This document shows, in pieces, positions 1-12,345 of a stretch of DNA of 64,000 nucleotides. The notes under the pieces are model-generated. The model made no database searches, was not told the DNA's origin, and saw only the letters and a list, made by a program, of their open reading frames with translations. The DNA is taken from NCBI RefSeq assembly GCF_901933205.1, contig NC_044571.1, positions 59,333,994 to 59,397,993 of the forward strand, given 5' to 3'. The stretch is from Camarhynchus parvulus. Lineage: Eukaryota; Chordata; Aves; Passeriformes; Thraupidae. A program made the position numbers and the translations under genes. Within the stretch, counting starts at the first letter, position 1. Each line of letters opens with the position of its first letter.

Positions 1-3000
1 AGGACAGAGAGTAAAGGGTTTATCTGTTAAATATAAACAAGTATAAAACCCCAAAACTGACACAAAATCCAGTCAATATCAAAGAAATTAAAGGAACCCA
101 CTTGACACAAAAACAGATGTTTACTCCAAAGAGAAAAAAAAACAACAAATGCAAACAACAAGCTCTTTGCCATCACAAAAAAAAATTCACATTTTAATCT
201 CTTTTTTGTAACTATCGCTTTTAGCCTGAATATTTTAATTTGAGGCCAGATTCCTTTCCAGACTACTAACAGTAATGGCTCCTCCACTGTTTACAGCTCC
301 CCCACCCCTGAAAACTCTTTTCTTCCAATCTCCCATGCTCCCTCAGATTTTTTTAAGTCCCTTTTATTCAGCACATTTATGTAACACAGCTGTTGTACAC
401 AAACCCAGCAACCTGGCAGAACACTGCTGGGAAAGCTGAAAAAAATTAAAGCATGGTTGAGGCTTTTTTTTTCCTCTGTATCCTCTCCCACCAACACGTT
501 CAATGTGTCAAGGCAGCCTCAAATCAGTGTAGGTGTGTAGATGTAAAGCACCCTAAGTAATTGATTTATGCTGCAGCAACAAAAGATCAGCCTACAACCA
601 ACAAGCCAGGCCTAAAGTGCAACCTAAAAGATACTGAGGTGAGACAGGCTTTTCTACTGAAGCTCCTGAGCTCCAAAAAAGCAGTACTTGAGCATCTGTT
701 AAGAGCAAGCCTCCCAAATTTGATCAGGCAAGGAAAGGCCAGGCCAAGTTTTAGCCACCTGTCTGCAGTGTTTGCTCTAGCAAAGTAGAGCCAACTCAAC
801 AGGAAAAGTTAGCTGACCTAAAGCAGGGGAGCAAGGACACTCCAGGGGGAATAGAGGGTCCAAATCCACTTCCCCATTCCCCCAGCCCGAAAATAACTGA
901 ATTTTGCATTTTCACAGACTGACTGCATAGTATAAGAAGAGGTTCAGGAGATGGGACATGACTTATCCCCCACGATGGGACAATTCCATTCCACCTCTCC
1001 TTCCCAAATCATGTGAGAGACTGGACCTCTTTTCCTCCTTGCCTGCAAGCCCCCAGCTCTCCTTCCATCCCAATCAAAACTGTTTAGTGGATTCAAACAC
1101 GATTTTCCAGCTGCCCAACTTTCAGCACATTAGATGCCAAAAAGAGAAGAGTAGGGTAAATTTTTAGAAGTGGTTAACCATCACCTGGCTACTCATACAG
1201 CTTTGAGCTGAAAGCTCACACAGCTTTTCAGTCTGAAACTTTTCAGATTGAATTTGGGTTACTGAAGCATCAGGTCACAGAAAAATCACTTATTTCAACT
1301 ACAGTTACATAAAAATTTTTCAAAAACATTTTCAACTACAGTTAGATAAAAGCCACGTAACATTGCTTCACTGCACAGCCCCTACTCTACCTGCCTGCAG
1401 GACACACGGACCCAGGCACACAGAGCAGCTGCAGTTGCATGAACACACTTTACATCCATGTGCACATGCAGCACACATGCACCAAAGCATGTGTATGAAA
1501 TGTGTGCCCTTCTACTGACTTGACTTTTAACTTCTGGTGCAGCTCTTTTGCCTACCAAAGATTAAAAAACCCCCACATCTCTATACAACAATAGGATACA
1601 CAAAAGTCCTCCTTTGCTTCCAGTTCAGTCACCTCCAGCAACTGCCGCTCATCAACACCACACCACTGGAAAAATACATAGTTTGATCTTCTCCTCACCC
1701 ACTGAAAGCCAAACAAGATGAACTGTCCCTCCCAAAAAGGACACCTAAAAGACCAGTGTCCCCCAGGCAGCGCATGGGGACAGCACACAGTTTGCCAAGC
1801 CTGCAAGAATTCCAGAGTCTGTCTACCAGCCAGGGAATGGAGCAGCACCAACATCTCAGGGCAGTATAAACATCTTGGTCTTGGAAAGCTAACATCTGTA
1901 CATAGGCATTGTCAAAAAGGAGAGGGGGTGTAAGCCGGGCCTTCACCACCTGGAAATACTGGCCACAAGCACACCACCACACTGAGCTCCCTGGCAACCA
2001 ACAGCATGACTGCCCATCTTTCTAAGAATTCTGTGCAGGACTATCTAAAGGTCTCTTATCCTAACAAAAGCATCAGGTTTTGTTATGGGGAATGTTTCTG
2101 AAAGCATGGCCTTTTGCAGTAATGTAATATGGATCTAAGGACCAGCTGAAAACATAACATTCATAGCAAAGACCTGCTTCTCCTCTTGCTACTGCAAAAT
2201 GGTACACAAACACACTAATGTCCAGTAAATGCAGAGGCTGGGAAGTATGGTTTGCTGGTCCAAAACTCTTGGCAGTCACTAATTTGGTCTGCCCCTCGAT
2301 TCTGCCTTTTGTAGTTAATTCATCACTATTGGTAGGGAAAGGAGAAAATCAGGTGATCGTATTTCCCAAAAATACGATCTGTTTTTTACAACAGAAGTAA
2401 AAAGCTTAGGAAAATTGTAAAATGTTTTAAAAACAGTTCAGTGTAATCAGACCCAACCAGCCCCATTATACAAGGATTTCTTTTTAAACAATGGAAAAGA
2501 GCTGTCTTAACACATGATAGACCTTCAGTAATGGAGATTGCAATTGCATGTCTCTAAATGCAGGATTTTGCTGTCCTCTATTCCTGTTAACTGCACACTT
2601 TTGGATTTACATATTCTCCATCAGAAAAATAGTAATATATTAAACATTGCAAAAGCAGAATAAATGGACTACAAGTTGGATATGACACTGCAAATGTCCA
2701 CTTAGTCTAGCTCACCAAGTGGTAAGTGACACTAATTATGGAGAGAAAGGAAAACAAAAGGTCTCTCATTACTTCCTCTCCTATAACAATTAGTATATGC
2801 TATTTTATCCAATAGTAAATTTGCAGGGAGCAGACTGGTTTTATGTCTTGTAATAAGACAACCAAATTACCAGCATTAATAAGTAACATTCGTATCAAAT
2901 ATATCTTCCTATTTTTCACACTGCGCAAAATCTCAAAATGCTGTTTTAAAAAAAGATACCAAGAAAACAGTCAATTGATGAAATCCCAAATCAGGTTCAG

Positions 3001-3595
3001 AAATTTTTGCAAACCAAATGCATTATTCCAGTGACACAAAATAAATGTTTTAAAAGGTACCTTTAAGTGGTTTCTTGCATTTAATAGCACCTTTTATGGA
3101 GCATTAAGACCACAAGCCTACAAGCATCTATAACAAAAGAGCTGCAGATAAGTCAAATTTCACTGATTTCTTAGGGCAAGTTCCCTTGCATCTTTCAGAA
3201 AGAGCTGAAGGGCTGAGCTCCAAGACAGCTAAAACAGGATATGAGGAAACCTGTAAAAGAGGGGTGGAGGGAGGAAGAACTGTTTGACCCTGCAAGATCT
3301 TGCTCTTTTGATTAACACATACACACAGGAGAATGAAGTAGTGGCAGTGGGAGGAAGAAAGATCAGAGAAACTAAATTTAATTGCTTTGGAAAGGTGCCA
3401 AACTTCACAAATTACCAGTTGCTAGTCTGCACCCAATACTGACATAAAACTGTCAATCGTTCTCTAAAAACCATTTTGCCCATAAATTAGTAACACATTC
3501 ATTATTTTCAAACCACCTGCAGGTAAAAGTTAAGTTTACCAAAGAAAAACTGATGGCCAAAAACAAGAACTTTTTTTAGCTTCACTATAAATGAG

Positions 3596-3598
<3 letters not shown>

Positions 3599-3648
<50 letters not shown>
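3599..3648. repeat. (TA)25 microsatellite
   Basis: An uninterrupted run of 25 TA units, followed after a few bases by an A-rich stretch (3660-3676). Likely to vary in length between individuals. Confidence 0.98.
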
Positions 3649-3650
<2 letters not shown>

Positions 3651-6600
3651 AATAAAAGGAAAACAAAAAAAAAAAAGGCCAGCAGAGATCAAGTTCAAGT
3701 TAAAAGTTTCTTACTCCAGGCAACCTCTTCCAGCCAAGCATCAGTAATTCTAGATCAGGGAGTTAAATTCCCACAGGACTTTTTCAGTATTCTGCAAAAG
3801 TTGCTACAGGACCCAGCTCAGTAAAAACCTCATTACAACTTCTGCAACACAGATTTTTACCATTCTGTGGATTTCGTTTTGCAAATAATTTTTTTTAAAA
3901 ACTCTTCTAACTGGACTGTCAAGCACAACAAAAAATACTTTAATAAGTTCAAAATTACTCTCTGACATAGCCATAGAATTGCTGCGTGATTTGCATATCT
4001 ATGTTTGAGTACTTGAGCAGTTTCAGAAATCTGAATTTAATGGACGTGCACCAGCTTGAAAGGGGCACAAACTAATCCACACAGAACCTGCTGAGGCCTC
4101 CCCTTTCCCAAACTCACAGACAGACCTGGACTTCAAGCCTCAGTTTGGTACTTTGCTCTTGTCAGTGATATTTACGTTCAAGGCTGCATTCAGCAAGTGA
4201 CAGTTTGAGAAATATAAGGGGTCTTACCTTTGCAGTGTCTTTTAAAAAGCTGTAAGAATACAGAGCAGATTAGGCCATATTTGCCTCTCATTTGCTGTCA
4301 GCTGTCAGCAAAATGAACAGTCAAAAGCCTCTGGAGCAGGCTGGTATTAGTCAGCTAGACTTGAATTTCCAGTTCTTTTACATTGCTGTCTATTTTCCTC
4401 CATTAGGTTAGCCTGTCCTACCCTGGTATCAGATTACAGGGAGCCAACATTTATAGCACCTTGCAAAACAGTCGAATATATCACATACCTAAGTCTGCCT
4501 ATACCTGCTGCCCTCAATGCTTAACCCTTTCTACCAACAGGAGAAACATTTATTCCGAGTTAGACTATATCACCTACAAAACATTTGCAGCAGAGGAGTC
4601 CTTTTTCCTTCTTACCTCACAGCTTACACAATGGAGTGAGATTTCATTTTAGGAACTGTGGAATACAGGCAGGCTACGCCAAGAACAGAGGCTCCAAGAT
4701 GCCCCCAAAAACAAACCTGCACCTGCAGACCCTACCTCCAACAAGAGCCCTGGCCTGGAAGCACTTGTTGTTTATCTCAGCAGGTCTGAGAAACCCCATC
4801 CCCATTCTGGGTTCAAGATCATGTAATTACACTGATTCCCTGCCTCCCCTCAGACCCTGCTGCTAGAGCAGGAGGCAGGCAGGCGTGCTCTCAGCACATA
4901 ACTGGAATGGCACAAGGAGAAGGTGTTTCCAGCCCATGGCTCTCCCAGCAACACTGGCTTCCTTCTGCCCAGCCAGGATGTGGTGCTGCCCTGGGCTTGG
5001 CTGTTCCACCATCTCCCTGATGGCTTTTAGCCCAACTTCCCTTTCTGGAAGGTGTCCTGCTAACCCTATTCTCACAGACTAGGGCCTACAATTTAGACAG
5101 TGGCTAGTAAAATCCTGCAATGCTGAAACAAAAGGAGCAGTGATTTCCCTCTTTGCACAAGATGCATGGCCTGCCCATGGCCACCAGCTGCAGTGGTAGT
5201 GCTTCAGAGGACTACATAAAGTATTTTGTGTTCTTGTATGAAAGGTACCTTAGCTTTCCTACATCCTCATCGTGAATCCTGGACTTAAATTCTTACAACT
5301 CATCCAGAGTTGTTCAAGCATCCTCCTTCTTGGGACCAGTGGTGCATTTTGTTAAAGCTGAGAATACAGGGTGATAGACCATTACACTCTTACAAGCAAG
5401 CTAGCTCAAGAGAGCAGAGATGAAACACACAAGAAGAATAGATAAGAATCACAGACACAGTCAAGGCTAAGCAAAAAAAAAAAATAATGGCTAAGAGGGC
5501 TTGTAATGAGAAACAGTACAGCCCATACCACAAAGCACTGCAACTAATACTTATCTGTAAGCTGCTCTAACTCAGCACTAGACAAGCATTTTGGTCTTTG
5601 AGAGATTCTACTCATTTACAAGAACACTTTTATTTATATTTAAACTAGCACTGTGGTTAACAATGACACAAGTAAAATACAGATACATATTTCAGTTTAA
5701 TTTATAAAGCTTATCAGTTAAAACATGTTTTTGCAAACCATGCCTGAAGCTTTTTAATCTATTTGCCACAAAGATCCTCATTCACCTTTACCCATAAATA
5801 TAAGAAATTAAGTACTCAGTCACGCATTTCGAGTGGTTATACCACAGGAATTAATCAGTGAGAACTTTTGCACCAGGCAAGAAGTCACCTGTTTTCTACA
5901 ATCTGTGACCACTCAGAGCACATATACAGTGCCCCAACATACACCTTCTCTAAATATTCCCAAAGGTCCATTTTGTCACCCATTCGGTCACAACAATTGA
6001 GATTACTTATTTTCAGAAGTATTTTCTGAAATAGTTTGATGAGTGAACTAAGGCAAGTAGTCTGATTTTTTTTTTTTGTTTTAAGGGTTTGGAGAGTCCA
6101 ACACTATTTCTAACACAGGCAGGGATTCACTCATAAGGTTGGGATGGGAGAGACAAATCTCCATCAGCATATCTCTTGGAAAAATTCAGACACATCTCCT
6201 ACCGTCAAAATCACAAAGCTGATACTTGCACTGAGCTTTTGTATAGATTCAAAAAACCCCCAAAAGCAAAAAAATGCCCAACCCAAGAAAAGGTGACAAC
6301 ACCTCATAACATCTCACAAGCAGAATTACTCAATTCAAAAGTCTATAGAAATGGCAATGAAAGGTAATTTAAGAAGAGGTGCAAAGTACCAAACCATACC
6401 TACAATCAGGCAGACTGATAAGGAACAGCTGCACACAGGGAAGTCAGAGCCCTCAGTCAGACTTCTGAACTCCCTCCCACTAACCTCCAAGTCTCACGAG
6501 TCTGGGGTAGTTTTTTTTCACTGTCTTTTCTAATATAATTGTCTGGAGTTTTTTAGCACAAAAACATTCAACTTAATTTTTGGCTTAAACAGGATTTTTA

Positions 6601-7759
6601 CAGTAGCTCAAACAGCCTTTTTGTAGGCCAGGGTCTCTTAACCATGACCAAAACAAAGCACATCTTTAAGAAAGTCTCCCAAGGCAAGACGTTTGTTACA
6701 CCTTTCTGAGGTGAAATCTTCTGTCTGATTTCCAGTGTATCATAATTTACAGATCACTGTAGCTGCAACTCAAATGTCATCTAAAGCCTAACAAAGAAAA
6801 CTGAAATTTATTGAAAACTATAGACTGAGGGACATAAGCTTTTCAATTTGCAGGTAGAAGGGTGAAGGCTAATTTGGGTTGGAAGGCTGTAACTGGGTAT
6901 TTTCCCTCAGCATGAGCCACAGCTCTAAGCTGGGACGTGCTTTCTGCATGGAAAATTTGTACCGGTGTCACAGTTCACCAAAGAGAAAGACAAGAAGGAA
7001 CAAAATACTCCAGATATGCTCAAGCCAAAAACAATAGGTAAGATCTGCACCATGCAGGAAAGGGAGCAAAATCACCTACTGACCAGTTTGCTCTGAACTC
7101 AAGGAATACTTTCAAAACATTAGCTTAAAACTGAACTTGAGATTCGATACAACTTTAAGAAAGTACCTACACAAACACAGCACTTAGACATGGAGGGAGG
7201 GACATGGTCTTGGTTAGAAAATGTGAGTATTACATAGCCAGAGGGACTTCAAAAAACCACAAAACAAAGAAAAAAAACCCAAACCAACAAAACCCAGACC
7301 TTAGGCTCTTGCTGTAACGTGTTTGGTACACAAACCACCTTGTTACTAGACAGCCAACTACTTATGGGTGTGGAGCACATAGCACAAAGAGTTCTATGTG
7401 CAGGTTATAGCAATAATCTCAGTGTAGACACACTGAGTCTCTCCACACTGTACGTGGAAAAAAGCAACACAATTCACTTGTCTCTAAACCTTCTAGAGAT
7501 GACTCCTTCATCCCTGCAGAGAAGCTGCAGGTTGGAGCTTTTTAGTTCCAGACTTGGTCATCATCTTTCCTTCTTTCTCTGCACTAGCATCTTCAGCATT
7601 ACTCACTTGTTATGCTTTAAGAATAAGATTTTGAGAGGCAAATGCTTCTACACTGTTCTTATTTCCGTCTTGCACGTTTGTCTCATTTCAGACAGCTTTT
7701 CAAAAGGTAATCATTACCTTTCAGTTTCCAAGTCAGAAATTCACTGAACTGTGCTGTTT

Positions 7760-7940
7760 TCACAGAATCACAGAACTGTGGGATCCCAGGAAAGCAGAGC
7801 AGAGGGGCAGAATCATATCCCTCACCCTGCTGGACACACTGTTTTTGATGCAGCCCAGGATGCAACTGGCTTTTGGGGCTGCAAACACATGTTGTTGGGT
7901 CATGTCCAGCTTTTCATCCACCAGTCCTTGGACTTAAGAG
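7760..7940 (-). mobile_element. CR1 LINE fragment
   Basis: On the plus strand the text runs from cacagaatcacagaa, a CR1 tail, into agcagaggggcagaatca, accctgctgg, gatgcagcccaggatg and gggtcatgtccagctt, which are reverse-complement pieces of the CR1 3' coding region. The normal several hundred bases between tail and this region are missing, so it is internally deleted. Orientation is minus. Confidence 0.8.
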
Positions 7941-9739
7941 TATGATGGTGTCTTTGCTTCTTAATCCTGCACAGTAAGGGTCCAGAAGCAAATGCCTTTT
8001 TAAAAACAATGCCCTTCACCTATTTGTTCAATATTGCTCTTCCCCAAAAGCTGCTGCTGGGTAAAATCAATGAGGTACTGAAGGCTGCCTGAATTGGAGA
8101 AGCAGAATTAACAGTATGAAGAGTACAGACGTTTCTGCTGTACTGAACATCTATCCAGGACATAAAATGTTACAGACTCAATTAATTTAAATGTCTGCAG
8201 GAAAAAAAAATTAGTTAAAGAACCAAGCAGAGACTATCTAAAATCATGCCTTCAAAACCTCCTCAAGGCGAGAGACTGCTTACACAGTTCTAGTGGAGAA
8301 CATTCACTCAAGACATAATTAAAAGTTAGCTTTTTTGGGCCTTTAAGCTTCTAATTTTAATGCACTCTGAAATACAATATATTCATTCCAGGTTATTCTA
8401 AAAATGCATATTCTTCATGATGTTTAGCATAATAAATGCATTAACTTGCAGCTATGCAGAATAAGACAGAAACTAATATTCCCATGCCATTTGTACATTT
8501 TTCTTTTTACAGATCAGTGTAGCCTAAATTCATGTTCTAAAGTATTTGCATGGGGTGGGATTAAGAAAGGAGACTATTAGTCTGGGGAATTTCAAACTAT
8601 TGAACTTGGCTATTAAGAGAATATAAATTATCTTCTGATTTGTTGTTAGACTAACAATTCCCACCATGGGGTTTCAAACAGTGACAAAGCAGAACTTAAA
8701 GACCAACAAGATTAAAATAAAAAAGCAAAAAGATTTTTCTTAAGAGTGTTATGGAAAAGGAACAGGGTCTGCAAAGGTCCCTCCAGGGAAAGCAGTGTCT
8801 GGACAGGCCAGAATTTCTCATTTCGTAATGTCTGGGGAAGTGTACACTGAAGCCTAAGTCACTCTTACATGAGCACACACCTGCTCCTGGGAGACATAGA
8901 AATTCACTGCTAATGAAATGAACTTGACACAGAATTTATGAGTGTTGCATGAAAACACCTACAGAATCAGTGTACTCTGGAAACTTTCAGAGCTCCCATC
9001 AACCAGGTGTAGAGAAATTCAAGCCCCACTTCTTCCTCATTTCATCATTCAAGTTTCCATGTCTTTTGCAGAACTAAATAAGGCATCAGAGGTGGCTGCT
9101 GTGCATGTGCCTGTGCCATCCAGCTGCAGCCCCCACCACGGGGCCCTGTGAGCCAGCCTGACTCCCCAGCTGTGGGGGGAAGCAAGGCAGCAGGCAGACT
9201 GGGGGGGAACCAAATCACCCGGGGAAAACACAAAATTGCCCCATCACCTTGTGCTGAGCTGTGTGCCCAGCTTGGTGTCATTCTGGAAAAGGAAGCAGCA
9301 CAATCTCACCACAGCCAGTGGCTCACAAACCTGGAGACCTCTTTCTCCCTCCCCTCAGCTCTGCAGAGTGAGTAATACAGATACTTCAGCATGCACTTGG
9401 CATGCACTCTCAGGCATTGTCTGAATGAGGTGACTGCACAAGTCCACTCACACTTCCCAAAAGAGAAACCCTAACAGTGTCATACACAGAAGGGGAATTG
9501 AGGAGACATATTTCTCCTGCAGCAGCTCTTCCCCACTTTAACCCACAAGGAGAAGATTGTTCCTACCTTTCCTTCATTCTAAGAACCTCCAATGTTTCCA
9601 AAAGAAAGGACTAAGATTGCTCTAAGTTTTCCATATAATGAATGGGAACAAAGGTAGGTTCCATCTCCTGAAAATGAAAGGTCCTTCCTTAGCTCACATC
9701 TGACTTCTCTAAATTATCAGGAGTTGATGCAGGCCCCAA

Positions 9740-10165
9740 TGCGGAGAACCAGAAAATGGTTTGGATTGGAAAGGACCTTTGAATATTACTGAAGTCCAAC
9801 CCCAACGCCAGAAGCAGGGACATCTGTCATCACATTGCTCCATCCAACATAAGCTTCCAGCAATAGGGCATCCATAACTTCTCTGAGCAACCTGTACTGG
9901 TGTCTCTCCACTCTCATTGTCAAAAATATCTTCCTTATGTCTAATCTAAATCTATGCTCTTTCAATCAAAAACCATTGTCCCTTTTCTGGCACTACAGGA
10001 CTTGGTAAAACATCTCTATCCTTCTTAAAAGTCCCATCTATGCACTGAAAGGCTGCAACAAGATCTCCCTGGAGTCTTTGATTTTCTGCGCTGAATAGCC
10101 CTCTTAGACTTTCTTCACAGGATAGCTGTCCCAGCCCTCTGACAGTTTTCATTTAGGTCTCTGGG
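9740..10165 (-). mobile_element. CR1 LINE fragment, 3' end
   Basis: The sequence begins with an eroded tail (ggtttggattggaaaggacc) and continues through ctgagcaacctgtactgg, tctaatctaaatctatgct, tgcactgaaaggctgcaaca and agatctccctggagtctttg, all recognisable reverse-complement CR1. It is about 425 bases and 5'-truncated. Confidence 0.9.
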
Positions 10166-10351
10166 AAAACAAACATTCCAGCTTTTCTTGCAGCACCACA
10201 GCCTCATCACGCAAGAAGCTCCTCAGCAGACATCATCTCTGTTATGAAAACCCACAAATTATCATAGGAACCAGAGGCAGAATGTTTTTTATGTATCATT
10301 TCTAACCTACCCTTTCCTCTCCCAGTACAACATTCAACTCATACAGAGTCA

Positions 10352-10560
10352 GGAGGAAAAAAAAAAAAAAGAAAATAAGAAAAAAAAAATAACAACCCAC
10401 TATACATCACAAAACAAACAAAACCCAAACAAACAAAAAAGCAAAAACAAAAAACCCTAAAGAAACAAACAAAAAACTATACAAAACACCCCACAATAAA
10501 AAACTAAAAAAACACAACCAAACAAAAGAAGCCCCCCAAAAGAGAAAAAGAAGAAAACAC
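10352..10560. repeat. A-rich low-complexity tract
   Basis: Long poly-A runs interspersed with aaacaaac-type units over about 200 bases. The tract gives rise to a spurious hydrophobic minus-strand frame. Confidence 0.95.
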
Positions 10561-12049
10561 AAGGGAAAGCTGAGTGGTAGTGGAAGATTAAGTAGTACAA
10601 TAAACAAGGTAATGCAGAGACAGGTTGTTTTACATAGTTTCTAATCCATCCTTTAATTTATCGTCCACCCTCCTTTCTTTTTTTCATTTCTCTTGTCTAA
10701 CATTTCATCTGCTTCTGTGAAGTCTCAGTGGCTTATTGTGACCATAGATACAATGAAATAATATCAGAATTGTGTGGGAGTGGGTAAAAGCCCCAAATCT
10801 ATGCCTTTTTTCAAGATGCCATACACTTGAAGCAGTGGAGGTTTTGTGGAGGTTTTACTATGTGTTCCCCTCGGGGGTTGTGCCCTGTTTGTACCTTTCC
10901 TTTCTCAAACATGAGAAACTGAGAACAGCGCTCAAAACCTGAAAGGGAGAAAGGCCAGCAGAATCATCCTGTCTCTGTGAAAGGCTTCCAGTGCATCTCT
11001 GTTAGAAATGTGAGAGCTGGTGCCTTTCACAGAGGCAAAGTGCCGAGTTTTGCCCTTGTGGTGCTGGCTCCTGGCCCTGCAGACACCCGGGGGACCAGGA
11101 GCTCAGAGCAGTGCCTGCCTCTGAGTGCAGCTCCTCCGTGTATGCAAAACCTCTCATGCGGCTGCCATGCAGAGCACCCCATAGCCCAACGCAAGACAGG
11201 AGAAAAACACCTAAACCAACAGCAACAGAAAATCCCCAAACCCCTTATCCATCCAATCTCACTACCCCTACAACCTTTCTACTCTTCCCCACCCTGAGGA
11301 ATGTGACCCTCAGGCTGAGACCCTATATTTTAAAGAGCATATAGTACAGAATCATTTTATCACATGGCAAAGACATCCCTACTCAATGCTGGCTAGTCAA
11401 CAAAAATACAGTTTAAGAGAAAAAAACGATATTCTGGGAGCAGCAATGCTGTCAGATGAGGAAGAAAAGATCACCAAACGGGACAAAAAGGCTGAAATGT
11501 ATGCACAGTTCCAGTTCTAAAATAATTTTGATGTGCAGACTACTCGGTTCTCTAAAATCTAGTGCTGGGGTAGATACTACTAGAGTTCTGTTTCAGGAAA
11601 TTAATTATGTTGCAATAACATCTATATCTTCAGAAATCATGCAACTTACATTTAAAAAATTGTATCATTTTTAATAGGTTTTATGTGCTTTTCCTGTGCA
11701 CTTCCAAAAAGCTGTTTAACTGAAAGCCAGAGCTGTCTCAAAACCACAAGTGTATTGAGATGAAAAAATTAATAATTAAAAAGGAAAAAAAAACCACTCA
11801 GAAGATCACAGATTTTACAATAAAAACTGGTCAGGTAATGTGGCAATTACCTGCCCAGAAAGACATTAATGAAATTGCACAACTTGAGGCCCAACCTTCC
11901 CATTTCTCAGATGCATTTAAAAACTCCCACGCTGGCAACTGTGGAAAGCAAAACGCTGGACCTCAGCTCTTGCTGTGCCAGGATAACTCCCATGGTTATG
12001 GAGGAGTTCAAGTCCTGCTTTCTGTTGAACTACACAAACCCTGATCCTT

Positions 12050-12345
12050 ACTTTTGGGTGCCTGAAGAAGGGGCTGGCAGGGACAGCAAGGCCCCAGGCG
12101 CATGGGCGCAGAGCGTGGTGCTGAGGAGACAGTTGGTTGCACAATGGCTGCCTGGGGCAGGCGGCGCTGCATCTCTGGCGCATCTGCTCCCCTGCTCGTG
12201 GTTTAACGACAGGAAGCACAGCCCAAGATACTGGGCCCAGCCGCCAGCGCTTCCTGCCCGCGCTGCCAGGGCTGTCCCCTGCGCGGGCTGCGACCGCCCG
12301 CCACGAGCAGACACTCCGGGACACCTTCTGAAGAAACAGAAGACA
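12050..12345. promoter_or_regulatory. Small GC-rich, CpG-containing patch
   Basis: About 300 bases with many CpG sites in otherwise AT-rich sequence, including ggcgcatgggcgca, close to an NRF1 site. A moderate minus-strand donor (aaaa then gtaagg, 12051-12046) lies at its left edge. It could be a minor alternative promoter or first exon of the leftward gene, or simply a GC-rich insertion. Open frames on both strands here are expected from base composition. Confidence 0.3.

Noticed and set aside
7319..7747. 142-codon plus frame
   Set aside because: Low-complexity hydrophobic composition, no homology recognised, no promoter or conserved motif.
10407..10607. Hydrophobic 66-codon minus frame
   Set aside because: It is the translation of the reverse of an A-rich low-complexity tract.
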